Shown: positions 42,672 through 51,091 of the stretch, piece by piece
How positions within the stretch are numbered: the first letter of the stretch is position 1
Layout: each line of letters starts with the position of its first letter
Assembly (NCBI GenBank): GCA_025363455.1
Contig: JANYDW010000016.1
Location: 62,001 to 126,000, forward strand
Length of the DNA stretch: 64,000 bases
Direction: 5' to 3'
Source: Oleiharenicola sp.
Lineage (GTDB): Bacteria; Verrucomicrobiota; Verrucomicrobiia; Opitutales; Opitutaceae
The notes under the pieces: model-generated
Seen by the model: the letters and a program-made list of their open reading frames with translations, nothing else
Database searches by the model: none
What the model was told of the DNA's origin: nothing
Made by a program: the position numbers and the translations under genes

Positions 42672-43418
42672 ATGGTTACCGCCAAATGGCCCAAGATCCT
42701 GCCACCGCTCACGCCCGAGCAACAGAACATCAATGACCGCTTCATGCAGCAATGGCATGAGGAGCTGGGCGCCCGGAAACGCTATGGCCTGATCGAGCGC
42801 TTCAACCACCAGTTCCCCGTCCGCCACACCCGCCCCGGCTTCAAGACCACGATCGAGATCGGCGCCGGCCTCGGCGGGCATCTGCCCTACGAGAAACTGA
42901 CGCCCGAGCAGGAGGCCAACTACTACTGCAACGAATACCGCGAGAACATGGCGTCCGAGATCAAGCGCCTGCATCCCCGGGTCCAGACGATTGTCGGCGA
43001 CTGCCAGCAACGCATGGATTTCCCCGACGGCTTCTTCGACCGCTACCTCGCGGTCCATGTCCTTGAGCACCTGCCCAATCTACCCGCCGCGATCCGCGAA
43101 GCCTGGCGCCTGCTGGACAAGAAACACGGCCAGCTCCTCGTCGTCATTCCCTGCGAGGGTAGCGCCGCCTACACCCTGGCGCGCCGGATCTCCGCCCAGC
43201 GCATCTTCGAGAACACCTACGGCATGCCCTACGACGTCTTCATCAAGCGGGAGCACATCAACCTGGCCCACGAGGTCATGGAGGAACTGCACCCTTGGTT
43301 CACCACCGAGGCCCGCAGCTATTTTCCGCTGCCCTTCCTGCCCTTCCTCTTCAACAATCTCGTCATTGGCCTGAGCCTCCGCCCCCGCCCGACTCCTTTC
43401 CCCCCAAGCCCAGCATGA
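42672..43418 (+). CDS. SAM-dependent methyltransferase
   Basis: 248 aa with motif I TTIEIGAGLGGHLPYEKL near residue 58, FFDRYLAVHVLEHLPNLPAA near 119 and LLDKKHGQLLVVIPCEG near 145. The DMQIAAP-like acceptor region cannot be assigned. It follows the GT2 gene by 9 bp and overlaps the next fusion gene by 4 bp. Likely a sugar or glycan O-methyltransferase. Confidence 0.85.
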   Translation: MVTAKWPKILPPLTPEQQNINDRFMQQWHEELGARKRYGLIERFNHQFPVRHTRPGFKTTIEIGAGLGGHLPYEKLTPEQEANYYCNEYRENMASEIKRLHPRVQTIVGDCQQRMDFPDGFFDRYLAVHVLEHLPNLPAAIREAWRLLDKKHGQLLVVIPCEGSAAYTLARRISAQRIFENTYGMPYDVFIKREHINLAHEVMEELHPWFTTEARSYFPLPFLPFLFNNLVIGLSLRPRPTPFPPSPA

Positions 43419-44833
43419 CCGCCGTTTCCGAAATCATCAGCGCCCACCTGGAGAAAATCCGCGCCTTCTATGATGCCGCGCCGGTGACTCCGCAGTGGGG
43501 GGCTCGCTGCTACCGCCGGCTGCTCGCGCATTATTACAACCTGCTCATTCCGCCGGAGGCCTCGGTGCTGGAAATCGGCTGCGGTTCCGGGGGACTCCTC
43601 GGTTTGCTGCGCACCACCCGGAAAACCGGCGTCGACCTGTCCGCCACGCAGATTGCCGCCGCCCGCCAGCATGTGCCGGACGCGAATTTCCATGTCCAGG
43701 CGGGCGAATCGCTGGAACTGGCCGCCACCTTCGATTACATCATAATTTCCGACACCTTGAATCTCGCCGCCGACGTGCAGCGCCTCCTTGAGCGCATGCA
43801 TACCGTCGCGCACCCCGGCACGCGACTCATCGTCAATTTCCAGAACTCTCTCTGGCGGCCGTGGCTCTCCCTGGCTCGGATGCTCGGACTTAAGTCCGCC
43901 CAGCCGCAGAACAGCTGGCTCGCCTCCTCCGATGTGCTCAACCTGCTCCGGCTCGCCGGTTGGGATCCGATCTGCCGTCAAAATCGCGTGTTGCTGCCCT
44001 TTCCCTGCCTGGGTGTGGATTGGCTGCTCAACCGTTGGTTGGCCCCACTCATGGGCTGGTTCTGCCTGACGGTTTTCTGCACCGCCCGCTCGCTGCGCGC
44101 GGCCCCCACCGCCCCCCGGACAGTTTCCATCGTCATTCCCGCCCGCAACGAGGCGGGCAACATCGTCGCCGCCGTGCTGCGCACCCCCGAGATGGGCGCC
44201 GGCACCGAGCTGATCTTCGTCGAGGGTCACTCGCGTGACGACACTTGGGCCCAGATCCAACGCGTGCAGCAAGAGTACCCGCTGCGCAAGATCAAGATCA
44301 TGCAGCAGACGGGCAAGGGCAAGGGAGACGCGGTGCGGATGGGTTTCGCCGCCGCCACAGGCGATATCCTGATGATCCTCGACGCCGACCTGACCATGCC
44401 GCCCGAGGAGCTGCCGAAATTCTACGAGGTCCTCGCGGCCAATCGGGCGGAATTCGCCAATGGGGTGCGCCTCGTCTACCCCATGGAAAAGGAGGCCATG
44501 CAGTTTTTGAACCTGTGCGCCAACAAGACCTTTGGCCTCATCTTCACCTGGTTGCTCGGCCAGGGGGTGAAGGATACCCTCTGTGGCACCAAGGTGCTCA
44601 CCCGCGCCCACTACGAGCAGATCGCCGCCAATCGCGCCTACTTCGGCGACTTCGATCCGTTCGGTGACTTCGACCTGCTGTTTGGCGCCGCCCGGCTGAA
44701 CCTGAAGATCGCTGACGTGCCCATCCGCTACCGCGAGCGCACCTACGGCACCACCAACATCCAGCGCTGGAGCCACGGCTGGCTGCTGTTGCGCATGGTG
44801 TTGTTCGCCGCCCGCAAGGTGAAGTTCATCTGA
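43415..44833 (+). CDS. Methyltransferase-GT2 fusion
   Basis: 472 aa from the coupled ATG at 43415 (MTAVSEIISAHLEKIRAFYD); a longer frame from 43295 only overlaps the previous gene. Residues about 1-210 are a class I methyltransferase with VLEIGCGSGGLLGLL near 50. Residues about 230-472 are a DPM-like GT2 without C-terminal membrane segments: TVSIVIPARNEAGNIVAAVL near 235, MILDADLTMPPEELPKF near 321 and DTLCGTKVLTRAHYEQI near 387. The hydrophobic stretch WLAPLMGWFCLTVFC near 207-222 may anchor the linker. Such fusions are seen in polysaccharide loci; substrates are unknown. Confidence 0.87.
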   Translation: MTAVSEIISAHLEKIRAFYDAAPVTPQWGARCYRRLLAHYYNLLIPPEASVLEIGCGSGGLLGLLRTTRKTGVDLSATQIAAARQHVPDANFHVQAGESLELAATFDYIIISDTLNLAADVQRLLERMHTVAHPGTRLIVNFQNSLWRPWLSLARMLGLKSAQPQNSWLASSDVLNLLRLAGWDPICRQNRVLLPFPCLGVDWLLNRWLAPLMGWFCLTVFCTARSLRAAPTAPRTVSIVIPARNEAGNIVAAVLRTPEMGAGTELIFVEGHSRDDTWAQIQRVQQEYPLRKIKIMQQTGKGKGDAVRMGFAAATGDILMILDADLTMPPEELPKFYEVLAANRAEFANGVRLVYPMEKEAMQFLNLCANKTFGLIFTWLLGQGVKDTLCGTKVLTRAHYEQIAANRAYFGDFDPFGDFDLLFGAARLNLKIADVPIRYRERTYGTTNIQRWSHGWLLLRMVLFAARKVKFI

Positions 44834-44901
44834 TCCCCACCCGCGTTCATCTTCAGGATGGACGCCACCCCGCATCAGGCTAATCCCTCCGAAAGTCTCT
44901 C

Positions 44902-45879
44902 ATGCAAAAAGTCTTCGTCACCGGCGCTGCGGGTTTCATCGGTTCCACCCTGATCGACCGCCTGCTGGCGGACGGTGCCGCCGTCACGGGGTGGGATAAT
45001 TTCTCCACCGGCCAGGAGCGTTTCCTCGCCGGCGCTCTGCAGCATCCGTCATTCCGACTCGTGCGCGGCGACAACCTCGATCTCTCTGCCCTGACCGTCG
45101 CGATGCAGGGCGCCGACTTTGTCTTTCACCTCGCCGCCAATGCCGACATCAAGGACGGTTGGTCACGCCCACGAAAAGATTTCGAGCAAAACACCACCGC
45201 CACGTTCAATGTTCTAGAGGCCATGCGGGCGAACGGTGTGAAGCGCATCGCCTTCTCCTCGACCGGCTCCACCTACGGCGAAGCCACCGTGATCCCCACG
45301 CCCGAGGACGCGCCCTTCCCGGTGCAGACTTCCCTCTACGCCGCCAGCAAGGTCGCCGGAGAGACCCTGCTCTCCGCCTACGCCGAGGGCGGTCAGATCG
45401 ACGAGGCCTACATCTTCCGCTTCGTTTCCATCCTCGGCGAACGCTACACCCACGGTCACGTGTTCGATTTCTACCAGCAACTCGTCGAGCACCCCGACCG
45501 GCTCCGCATTCTCGGCGATGGCAAGCAGCGCAAGAGCTACCTCTATGTGCAGGACTGCGTGGATGCCGTGCTGCATGTCACCCGCGCCCATACCGCCCGC
45601 GAAGCCCCGCACCATACGCAAATCTACAACCTCGGCACGGCGGAATACGTGCGGGTCGACGACAGTGTGGGTTACATCTGCGCCGCCCTGGGGCTGAAGC
45701 CCAAGCGAGAATACACTGGCGGCGACCGTGGTTGGATCGGAGACAACCCCTTCATCTTCCTTGATACGAAAAAAATTCTGGCCACCGGCTGGAAGCCGAA
45801 GCTCTCCATCGAACAGGGCATCGTGAAGACGTTGCACTGGCTCCAAGCCAACCGCTGGGTGTTCGAAGCCCGTCACTGA
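44902..45879 (+). CDS. NAD-dependent epimerase/dehydratase (extended SDR)
   Basis: 325 aa. The Rossmann motif VFVTGAAGFIGSTLIDRLLA opens the protein. The catalytic AFSSTGSTYGEATVIP with SLYAASKVAGETLLSAY gives the S/T-Y-K set near residues 119-150, and GKQRKSYLYVQDCVDAVLH is typical of UDP-glucose 4-epimerase relatives. The next gene, 3 bp away, is a nucleotide-sugar dehydrogenase homologue, so both probably act on the same NDP-sugar. It could also be a heptose-modifying SDR. Confidence 0.88.
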   Translation: MQKVFVTGAAGFIGSTLIDRLLADGAAVTGWDNFSTGQERFLAGALQHPSFRLVRGDNLDLSALTVAMQGADFVFHLAANADIKDGWSRPRKDFEQNTTATFNVLEAMRANGVKRIAFSSTGSTYGEATVIPTPEDAPFPVQTSLYAASKVAGETLLSAYAEGGQIDEAYIFRFVSILGERYTHGHVFDFYQQLVEHPDRLRILGDGKQRKSYLYVQDCVDAVLHVTRAHTAREAPHHTQIYNLGTAEYVRVDDSVGYICAALGLKPKREYTGGDRGWIGDNPFIFLDTKKILATGWKPKLSIEQGIVKTLHWLQANRWVFEARH

Positions 45880-45882
45880 GCC

Positions 45883-47148
45883 ATGCATGTTGTCGTCCTT
45901 GGTCTCTGGCATCTCGGCTCCGTGACCGCCGCGTGCCTGGCGCGTCATCACCGCGTGACGGGTCTCGACTTCGATGAAGCAGTGCTGGCGAAGCTCCGGG
46001 CCGGCCACGCCCCCCTACACGAGCCGGGGCTTGATGACTTGCTCGCCGCTGGCCTCGCCAGTGGCAACCTGCGCTTTTCCGCCGATGCCGGCGCGGCCGT
46101 GACTGCCGATGTCCTCTGGGTCTGCTACGACACTCCGGTCGATGCTGATGATCGCTCCGACCTTGACTGGGTGCATCAGCGCCTTGCTCGCGTCCTCCCA
46201 AGTCTTCGCCCCGGCACCGTCGTGCTCATCTCCTCCCAGCTGCCCGTCGGCACTTGTGCGCAACTGGCCCGGCAGCAGCCCGCGCTCCATTTTGCCTGTT
46301 CACCCGAGAATCTCAGGCTCGGCAAGGCCATCGAAGCCTTCGAGAAACCCGCGCGCATCATCGTGGGCGTCTCCCCGGGGCCGGTGCGGGCGGTGTTGGA
46401 AAAAATGCTGACCCCGATTGGCGCGCCGATCGTGTGGATGCGGCCCGAGTCCGCAGAGATGGTGAAACATGCGCTGAACTCCTTCCTCGCCCTTTCCGTA
46501 GCCTACATCAACGAGATCGCCGCCATTTCCGAGACGGTCGGCGCCGATGCCCAGGAAGTTGCGGTCGGGCTGAAGAGCGACCCGCGCATCGGCCCGCGCG
46601 CCTACCTCGGGCCCGGCGGACCCTTCGCCGGCGGTACGCTCGCCCGCGATGTCGTTACCCTGACCAAACTCGGTGCCGCGCAAAATCTGCCGTTGGCCCT
46701 CATCCCCGCCATCAAGGAAAGCAACGACCGCCACCGCGGCTGGGCCTTCCGGAAAATTCAGTCTGTCCTGGCCGGCGTCCAGCAACCGGTGGTTGCCGTG
46801 CTCGGCCTCACCTACACACCTAACACCAGCACGCTCCGCCGCAGCGCTGCCGTCGAACTCTGCCGCCAGCTGCTCGCAGCGGGCGCAAAGGTGAAGGCCT
46901 ATGACCCGCTCATCCGCACGCCGGACGCCGAGCATCGCGACCTTCCCGTTGCGGCTTCCGCGGCCGACGCCTTGCACGGGGCTCACGCCGTCGTCATCTG
47001 CACCGAGTGGCCCGAGTTCCGTGACTATCCCTGGCCAGCGCTGCTCGGCAGCATGGCGCGGCCCGTGGTCATCGACGCCAACCGTCTCGTCGAAAAAGCG
47101 GTCGCCCCCGTCACAGGCAGCGTCTATCTTACCGTCGGACGCCCATGA
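45883..47148 (+). CDS. Nucleotide-sugar dehydrogenase homologue lacking the catalytic cysteine
   Basis: 421 aa of the UDP-glucose/GDP-mannose dehydrogenase family. All three domains are present: VVVLGLWHLGSVTAACLAR, the central ESAEMVKHALNSFLALSVAY (Lys about 194 kept) and the C-terminal VAVLGLTYTPNTSTLRRSAA. Two key motifs deviate. The dinucleotide motif GxGxxG reads GLWHLG. The thioester motif GGxCxPKD reads GPFAGGTLARD (about 246-256), with Thr where the catalytic Cys should be. A normal four-electron oxidation to the uronic acid therefore looks unlikely; a two-electron step or another role is inferred. Confidence 0.85.
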   Translation: MHVVVLGLWHLGSVTAACLARHHRVTGLDFDEAVLAKLRAGHAPLHEPGLDDLLAAGLASGNLRFSADAGAAVTADVLWVCYDTPVDADDRSDLDWVHQRLARVLPSLRPGTVVLISSQLPVGTCAQLARQQPALHFACSPENLRLGKAIEAFEKPARIIVGVSPGPVRAVLEKMLTPIGAPIVWMRPESAEMVKHALNSFLALSVAYINEIAAISETVGADAQEVAVGLKSDPRIGPRAYLGPGGPFAGGTLARDVVTLTKLGAAQNLPLALIPAIKESNDRHRGWAFRKIQSVLAGVQQPVVAVLGLTYTPNTSTLRRSAAVELCRQLLAAGAKVKAYDPLIRTPDAEHRDLPVAASAADALHGAHAVVICTEWPEFRDYPWPALLGSMARPVVIDANRLVEKAVAPVTGSVYLTVGRP

Positions 47149-47175
47149 AAATAGCTCTACCTTCTTCGCCTATTT

Positions 47176-47252
47176 GTAGGAGCCTGCTTGCAGGCGATTT
47201 CTCACGGTCGGTGCCGGACACTATCTCGAATCGCCTGCAAGCAGGCTCCTAC
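47176..47252. repeat. REP-like pair, perfect 24-bp inverted repeat
   Basis: gtaggagcctgcttgcaggc then gatt at 47176-47199 is the exact reverse complement of 47229-47252 (24 of 24). Each arm is itself a small hairpin (gcctgc / gcaggc). The same arm, shorter by one base, is at 41443-41465 next to a variant gtgggagcgacc...gcgatt. The layout resembles REP/BIME pairs mobilised by RAYT transposases; no RAYT gene is in the window. It lies between the dehydrogenase and SDR genes. Confidence 0.85.
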
Positions 47253-47284
47253 ACTTTGAAACGGATCGAGCTGGCCGATCGCCC

Positions 47285-48145
47285 ATGAAACTTTCCGGAC
47301 GCAATACCCTGATCACTGGCGGCAGCCAGGGCTTAGGCCGTGTCATCGTCGAGGCCTTCCTCGCCGAAGGCGCCCACGTGGTCTTCTGCGCCCGCACGGC
47401 GGCCGACGTCGCCCGGACCCTGGACGAGATCACCCCGGGGCTGAAACCCGGCCAGCAATTGGTCGGTCTGGCCTGTGACATCGCCGATCCCGCCAGCGTC
47501 ACCACTCTTTTTGCCCGAACCGCCCAACTCGGGCCGTTGCACGCCGTCGTCAACAACGCCGGCATCTACGGACCCATCGGTCCGACTGAAGAAGTCTCGC
47601 TCGACGACTGGACCCAGGCCTGGCAGATCAACGTCACCGGCACCCTGTTGGTTTGCCAGCACGCCGTGCGCGCCATGAAACCGTGGGGGGCCGGCAAGAT
47701 CATCACAATCTCCGGCGGGGGCGCGACCAACCCGATGCCACGCTTCGCCGCCTACGCCGCAACCAAAGCAGCGGTCGTGCGGCTGACCGAGACGCTCGCC
47801 GAGGAATATCGCTCCGACCACATTGACGTGAATGCCGTCGCCCCCGGCGCCCTCCGCACCCGACTGACCGCCCAGGTCCTTGCCGCCGGCCCGGAAAAAG
47901 CCGGCGCCGATTTCTTCGCGAAGAACAAGAAATGGTCCGACGACGGCGCCGTGGACCCCAAGCTTGGTGCCGCGCTATGCGTCTGGCTCGCCAGCACCGA
48001 AAGCGACGGCATCACTGGCAAGCTCATCAGCGCCCAGTGGGACCCGTGGAAGGATCCGGCGAAATTCCGGGCGCTGGCCGCCGGCGACGTCTACACCTTG
48101 CGCCGCATCGTCCCCGAGGACCGAGTGAAGAAGCCCACGCCCTGA
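47285..48145 (+). CDS. Short-chain dehydrogenase/reductase
   Basis: Classical SDR, 286 aa. TLITGGSQGLGRVIVEAFLA near residue 8 binds the cofactor and VNNAGIYGPIG near 94 is the NNAG motif. KIITISGGGATNP supplies the serine and FAAYAATKAAVVRLTETLAE the Tyr-x3-Lys pair near 158. It starts the second heptose set (SDR, Gfo/Idh, kinase, nucleotidyltransferase, SIS, HAD, transaldolase). It probably oxidises or reduces a sugar or heptose intermediate. Confidence 0.88.
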   Translation: MKLSGRNTLITGGSQGLGRVIVEAFLAEGAHVVFCARTAADVARTLDEITPGLKPGQQLVGLACDIADPASVTTLFARTAQLGPLHAVVNNAGIYGPIGPTEEVSLDDWTQAWQINVTGTLLVCQHAVRAMKPWGAGKIITISGGGATNPMPRFAAYAATKAAVVRLTETLAEEYRSDHIDVNAVAPGALRTRLTAQVLAAGPEKAGADFFAKNKKWSDDGAVDPKLGAALCVWLASTESDGITGKLISAQWDPWKDPAKFRALAAGDVYTLRRIVPEDRVKKPTP

Positions 48146-48190
48146 AGCGTGCCTTGCTCGCAAGATGCTCTGAAAAGATGCCCCTATTCC

Positions 48191-48293
48191 ACACTCCCCG
48201 CCCTGACGGGCACCCCTCTCCAGAGGGGATATCCGTGAACGCAAGTTTGGATCCCCTCTATCAAGAGGGGTGGCGCGCAGCGCCGGGGTGTGT
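48191..48293. repeat. Hairpin repeat, compact copy
   Basis: Left arm acactccccgccctgacggg then cacccctct, right arm agaggggtggcgcgcagcgc then cggggtgtgt, with an inner pair cagaggggat / atcccctcta. It matches the split copy at 40051-40338. It fills most of the gap between the SDR and Gfo/Idh genes and could fold into a strong stem in mRNA. Confidence 0.8.
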
Positions 48294-48314
48294 CGATGGG
48301 CGGTCTGACGTCCG

Positions 48315-49328
48315 ATGAGCTCGGCCCCGCTCCAGTTCGCCATTGTCGGTTGTGGCGTGATCGGTCGCAAGCGCGCCGCCAGTCTCCCGGCCGGCCAGTT
48401 GCGCTACGCTTGCGACCTCGACCCCACCCGTGCCGCCGACCTGGCCAAAACCTATCCGGGCGCGATCGCCTTGACCAATTACCAACAGGCGCTGGCCGAC
48501 CCGGCCATCAATGCGGTCGTCGTCGCCACCCTCAATGGCGCGCTCGCGTCCATCGCCCTCGCGGCCGTACGCGCCGACAAGCACGTGCTCGTGGAAAAAC
48601 CTGGCGCACTCAACGCCGCACAGTTGCGCACGGTGCAGGCGGCCGCGGAGCAGACCGGCGTCCGCGTGCGCATCGGTTACAACCACCGTTTTCACCCAGC
48701 GCTCCAAAAGGCCCGCGAACTCTTCGAGTCGGGTGTGCTCGGCCCACTGATGTTCCTGCGCGCACGCTACGGCCACGGTGGTCGGAAGGGCTACGACCGC
48801 GAGTGGCGCGCTGACCCCAAGCTCTCTGGAGGCGGAGAACTCATCGACCAAGGCGTGCACCTGATCGATCTCGCCGGCTGGTTTCTCGGCGATTTTCCCA
48901 CCATCACGGGGCACGCGACGACCTCCTTTTGGAACATGCCGGTGGACGATAATGCCTTCCTCTCGCTGCGCACGGCCACCGGGCAGACCGCGTGGCTCCA
49001 CGTCAGTTGCACGGAGTGGAAGAACCTCTTCTCCGTCGAGCTCTATGGGCGCGACGGCAAGGTCGCCATCGACGGCCTCGGGGGAAGTTACGGTCCCGAA
49101 CGCTGCACTTACTACAAGATGCTTCCGCAGATGGGCCCGCCCGAAACCACGGTTTGGGACTACCCGGCCGGGGATAATTCCTGGGCACTTGAGCTCGCCG
49201 CCTTTGCCGAGGATATCCGCACCGGTCGCACCTCCAGTCCCGGCTTGCCCGAAGGCATCCGCACGCTCGAAATCGTGGAGTCGATCTACCGCAGCAGCGG
49301 CTACCCCGTTTCCACCGCAGGGCTTTGA
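48315..49328 (+). CDS. Gfo/Idh/MocA-family oxidoreductase
   Basis: 337 aa. The N-terminal Rossmann domain reads FAIVGCGVIGRKRAASLPAG, and HVLVEKPGALNAAQL near residue 90 is the family EKP motif. The C-terminal domain carries YNHRFHPALQKARELF and GGGELIDQGVHLIDLAGWFL, where Asp and His serve catalysis. It is an NAD(P)-dependent sugar oxidoreductase, here beside an SDR and a heptose kinase. The substrate is likely an NDP-sugar or a free sugar phosphate. Confidence 0.9.
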   Translation: MSSAPLQFAIVGCGVIGRKRAASLPAGQLRYACDLDPTRAADLAKTYPGAIALTNYQQALADPAINAVVVATLNGALASIALAAVRADKHVLVEKPGALNAAQLRTVQAAAEQTGVRVRIGYNHRFHPALQKARELFESGVLGPLMFLRARYGHGGRKGYDREWRADPKLSGGGELIDQGVHLIDLAGWFLGDFPTITGHATTSFWNMPVDDNAFLSLRTATGQTAWLHVSCTEWKNLFSVELYGRDGKVAIDGLGGSYGPERCTYYKMLPQMGPPETTVWDYPAGDNSWALELAAFAEDIRTGRTSSPGLPEGIRTLEIVESIYRSSGYPVSTAGL

Positions 49329-49371
49329 CCGGTTCACACCTTAATTCATAATTCTACCTTCTTCCTTTTCG

Positions 49372-50355
49372 ATGATCATCACCCGTTCCCCCCTGCGCGT
49401 TTCCCTTGGCGGCGGTGGCACTGACCTGCCTTCCTACTACCGCGAGCACGGCGGCTTCCTTGTCGCCGGGGCGCTCGACAAGTACGTTTACCTCACTCTG
49501 CACCGCACCTTTGTGTCCGACCTGATCGTGAAGTATTCCAAGCTGGAGCGCGTCGCCAGCGCCGCCCAGCTGGAACACCCGATCATCCGCGAGGCCTTTG
49601 CCCTGCTCAACATGACGGGCGCCTCGCTTGAGCTTACGTCAATGGCCGACATCCCCGGCGGCACCGGCCTCGGTTCCTCCGGCAGCTTTACGACCGCGCT
49701 GCTCAAACTGCTGCACGCTTCCAACAAGAACCTGATCTCGCCCGCGGAACTGGCCGAACAGGCCTGCCACATCGAGCTCGACCGGCTCGGCGAGCCCATC
49801 GGCAAGCAGGACCAGTATATCGCGGCCGTCGGCGGCATCACGGCCTTCACCTTTCATAAAGACGGGCGCGTCGAATACCGCCCCGCCAAAATCGCCGAGG
49901 AAACCCTCTTCAACCTCGAGGACAACCTGCTGATGTTTTTCACCGGCTACTCCCGCTCCGCCTCGGCGATCCTGAAAGACCAGAACGACAAATCGAAAAA
50001 GAACGACGCCGCAATGCTCGACAACTTGCATTTCACGAAGGAGCTCGGCTATAAGTCTCTGGCCGCCCTCGAAGGGGCGAAACTGGACGAATTCGCCCGG
50101 CTCATGGACGTCCACTGGCAGCGCAAGAAGGCCCGCAGCACCGGCATGAGCAACGACCGTATCAACGAGTGGTATGATCTTGCGATGGCGCACGGCGCCC
50201 TCGGCGGCAAACTCATCGGCGCCGGCGGCGGCGGATTCCTGATGTTCTACGCGGCGGACAAGACGCGGCTCCGCCACGCCATGCGCGAGAAGGGCCTGCA
50301 AGAGGTCCGCTTCCGCTTCGACTTTGAAGGCACCAAGGTCGTGGCGCAGAACTGA
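49372..50355 (+). CDS. hddA: Heptose 7-phosphate kinase (GHMP family), second copy
   Basis: 327 aa GHMP kinase. The opening IITRSPLRVSLGGGGTDLPS matches HddA-type kinases, the ATP loop IPGGTGLGSSGSFTTALL is near residue 94, and GKLIGAGGGGFLMFYAADK near 283 is motif 3. It is clearly diverged from the copy at 17794, so not a recent duplication. The neighbours nucleotidyltransferase, SIS isomerase and HAD phosphatase repeat the heptose theme. The sugar may differ from that of the first set. Confidence 0.86.
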   Translation: MIITRSPLRVSLGGGGTDLPSYYREHGGFLVAGALDKYVYLTLHRTFVSDLIVKYSKLERVASAAQLEHPIIREAFALLNMTGASLELTSMADIPGGTGLGSSGSFTTALLKLLHASNKNLISPAELAEQACHIELDRLGEPIGKQDQYIAAVGGITAFTFHKDGRVEYRPAKIAEETLFNLEDNLLMFFTGYSRSASAILKDQNDKSKKNDAAMLDNLHFTKELGYKSLAALEGAKLDEFARLMDVHWQRKKARSTGMSNDRINEWYDLAMAHGALGGKLIGAGGGGFLMFYAADKTRLRHAMREKGLQEVRFRFDFEGTKVVAQN

Positions 50356-50359
50356 AATC

Positions 50360-51085
50360 ATGACGATTACCGCCCCAGATTTTTCCGTCGCCCTTCTCGC
50401 CGGTGGTCTGGCCACCCGGTTGCGACCCGTCACCGAGAGAATTCCCAAGCTCCTCGTTGAAGTCGCGGGCGAACCCTTCTTCACCAACCAGCTCCGCTTG
50501 CTGAAAAAAAACGGCCTGACCCGCATCGTCCTCTGCGTGGGCCATCTCGGTGACTTGATCGTGGAAAAATACGGCGATGGGGCCAAGTGGGGCGTGCAGA
50601 TCGACTACTCCTTTGACGGTGAAAAACTCCTCGGCACCGGCGGGGCCCTCATCCGTGCCCTGCCTAAACTGGGCGACGCTTTCTACGTCCTTTACGGGGA
50701 CAGCTACCTGCCCATCGATTACCAGTCCGTCGGCCGCGCGTTTCTCGCCTCCGACAAACTCGGGCTCATGACCGTTTTCGAGAACCGCGAAGCCTACGAC
50801 GCCAGCAATGTCTGGTTCGAAGACGGCCGCATCCGGCTCTATTCTAAAACCGAAAAACCGCCCCAAATGCGCCACATCGACTATGGCCTAGGCGTGTTCC
50901 GCACCGCCGCCTTTGCCGGCTACGCTCGGGACGCCGTGGTGGACCTCACCGCCGTGCAAGCCGACCTCTGCCGCCGTGGCGAACTCGCGGGCTATGAGAT
51001 GAAAGAACGCTTCTACGAGATCGGCTCGCCCGCCGGCCTGAAGGAACTCGACCAACTCCTTCGTTCCGGCTCAACTCAGTCCTAA
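50360..51085 (+). CDS. Sugar 1-phosphate nucleotidyltransferase, second copy
   Basis: 241 aa from the ATG at 50360; the frame is open from 50324 within the kinase gene. FSVALLAGGLATRLRPVTER is near residue 8, FDGEKLLGTGGALIRALPKL near 88 and the metal-binding VLYGDSYLPIDYQ near 112. The family is that of HddC and RmlA-like enzymes. It lies 4 bp after the kinase stop and probably activates the same heptose 1-phosphate with GTP or another NTP. Confidence 0.86.
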   Translation: MTITAPDFSVALLAGGLATRLRPVTERIPKLLVEVAGEPFFTNQLRLLKKNGLTRIVLCVGHLGDLIVEKYGDGAKWGVQIDYSFDGEKLLGTGGALIRALPKLGDAFYVLYGDSYLPIDYQSVGRAFLASDKLGLMTVFENREAYDASNVWFEDGRIRLYSKTEKPPQMRHIDYGLGVFRTAAFAGYARDAVVDLTAVQADLCRRGELAGYEMKERFYEIGSPAGLKELDQLLRSGSTQS

Positions 51086-51091
51086 CGCCCC

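Noticed and set aside
43319-44875. 518 aa minus-strand frame
   Set aside because: Antisense to the methyltransferase-GT2 fusion; composition is shadow-like and no motif is present.
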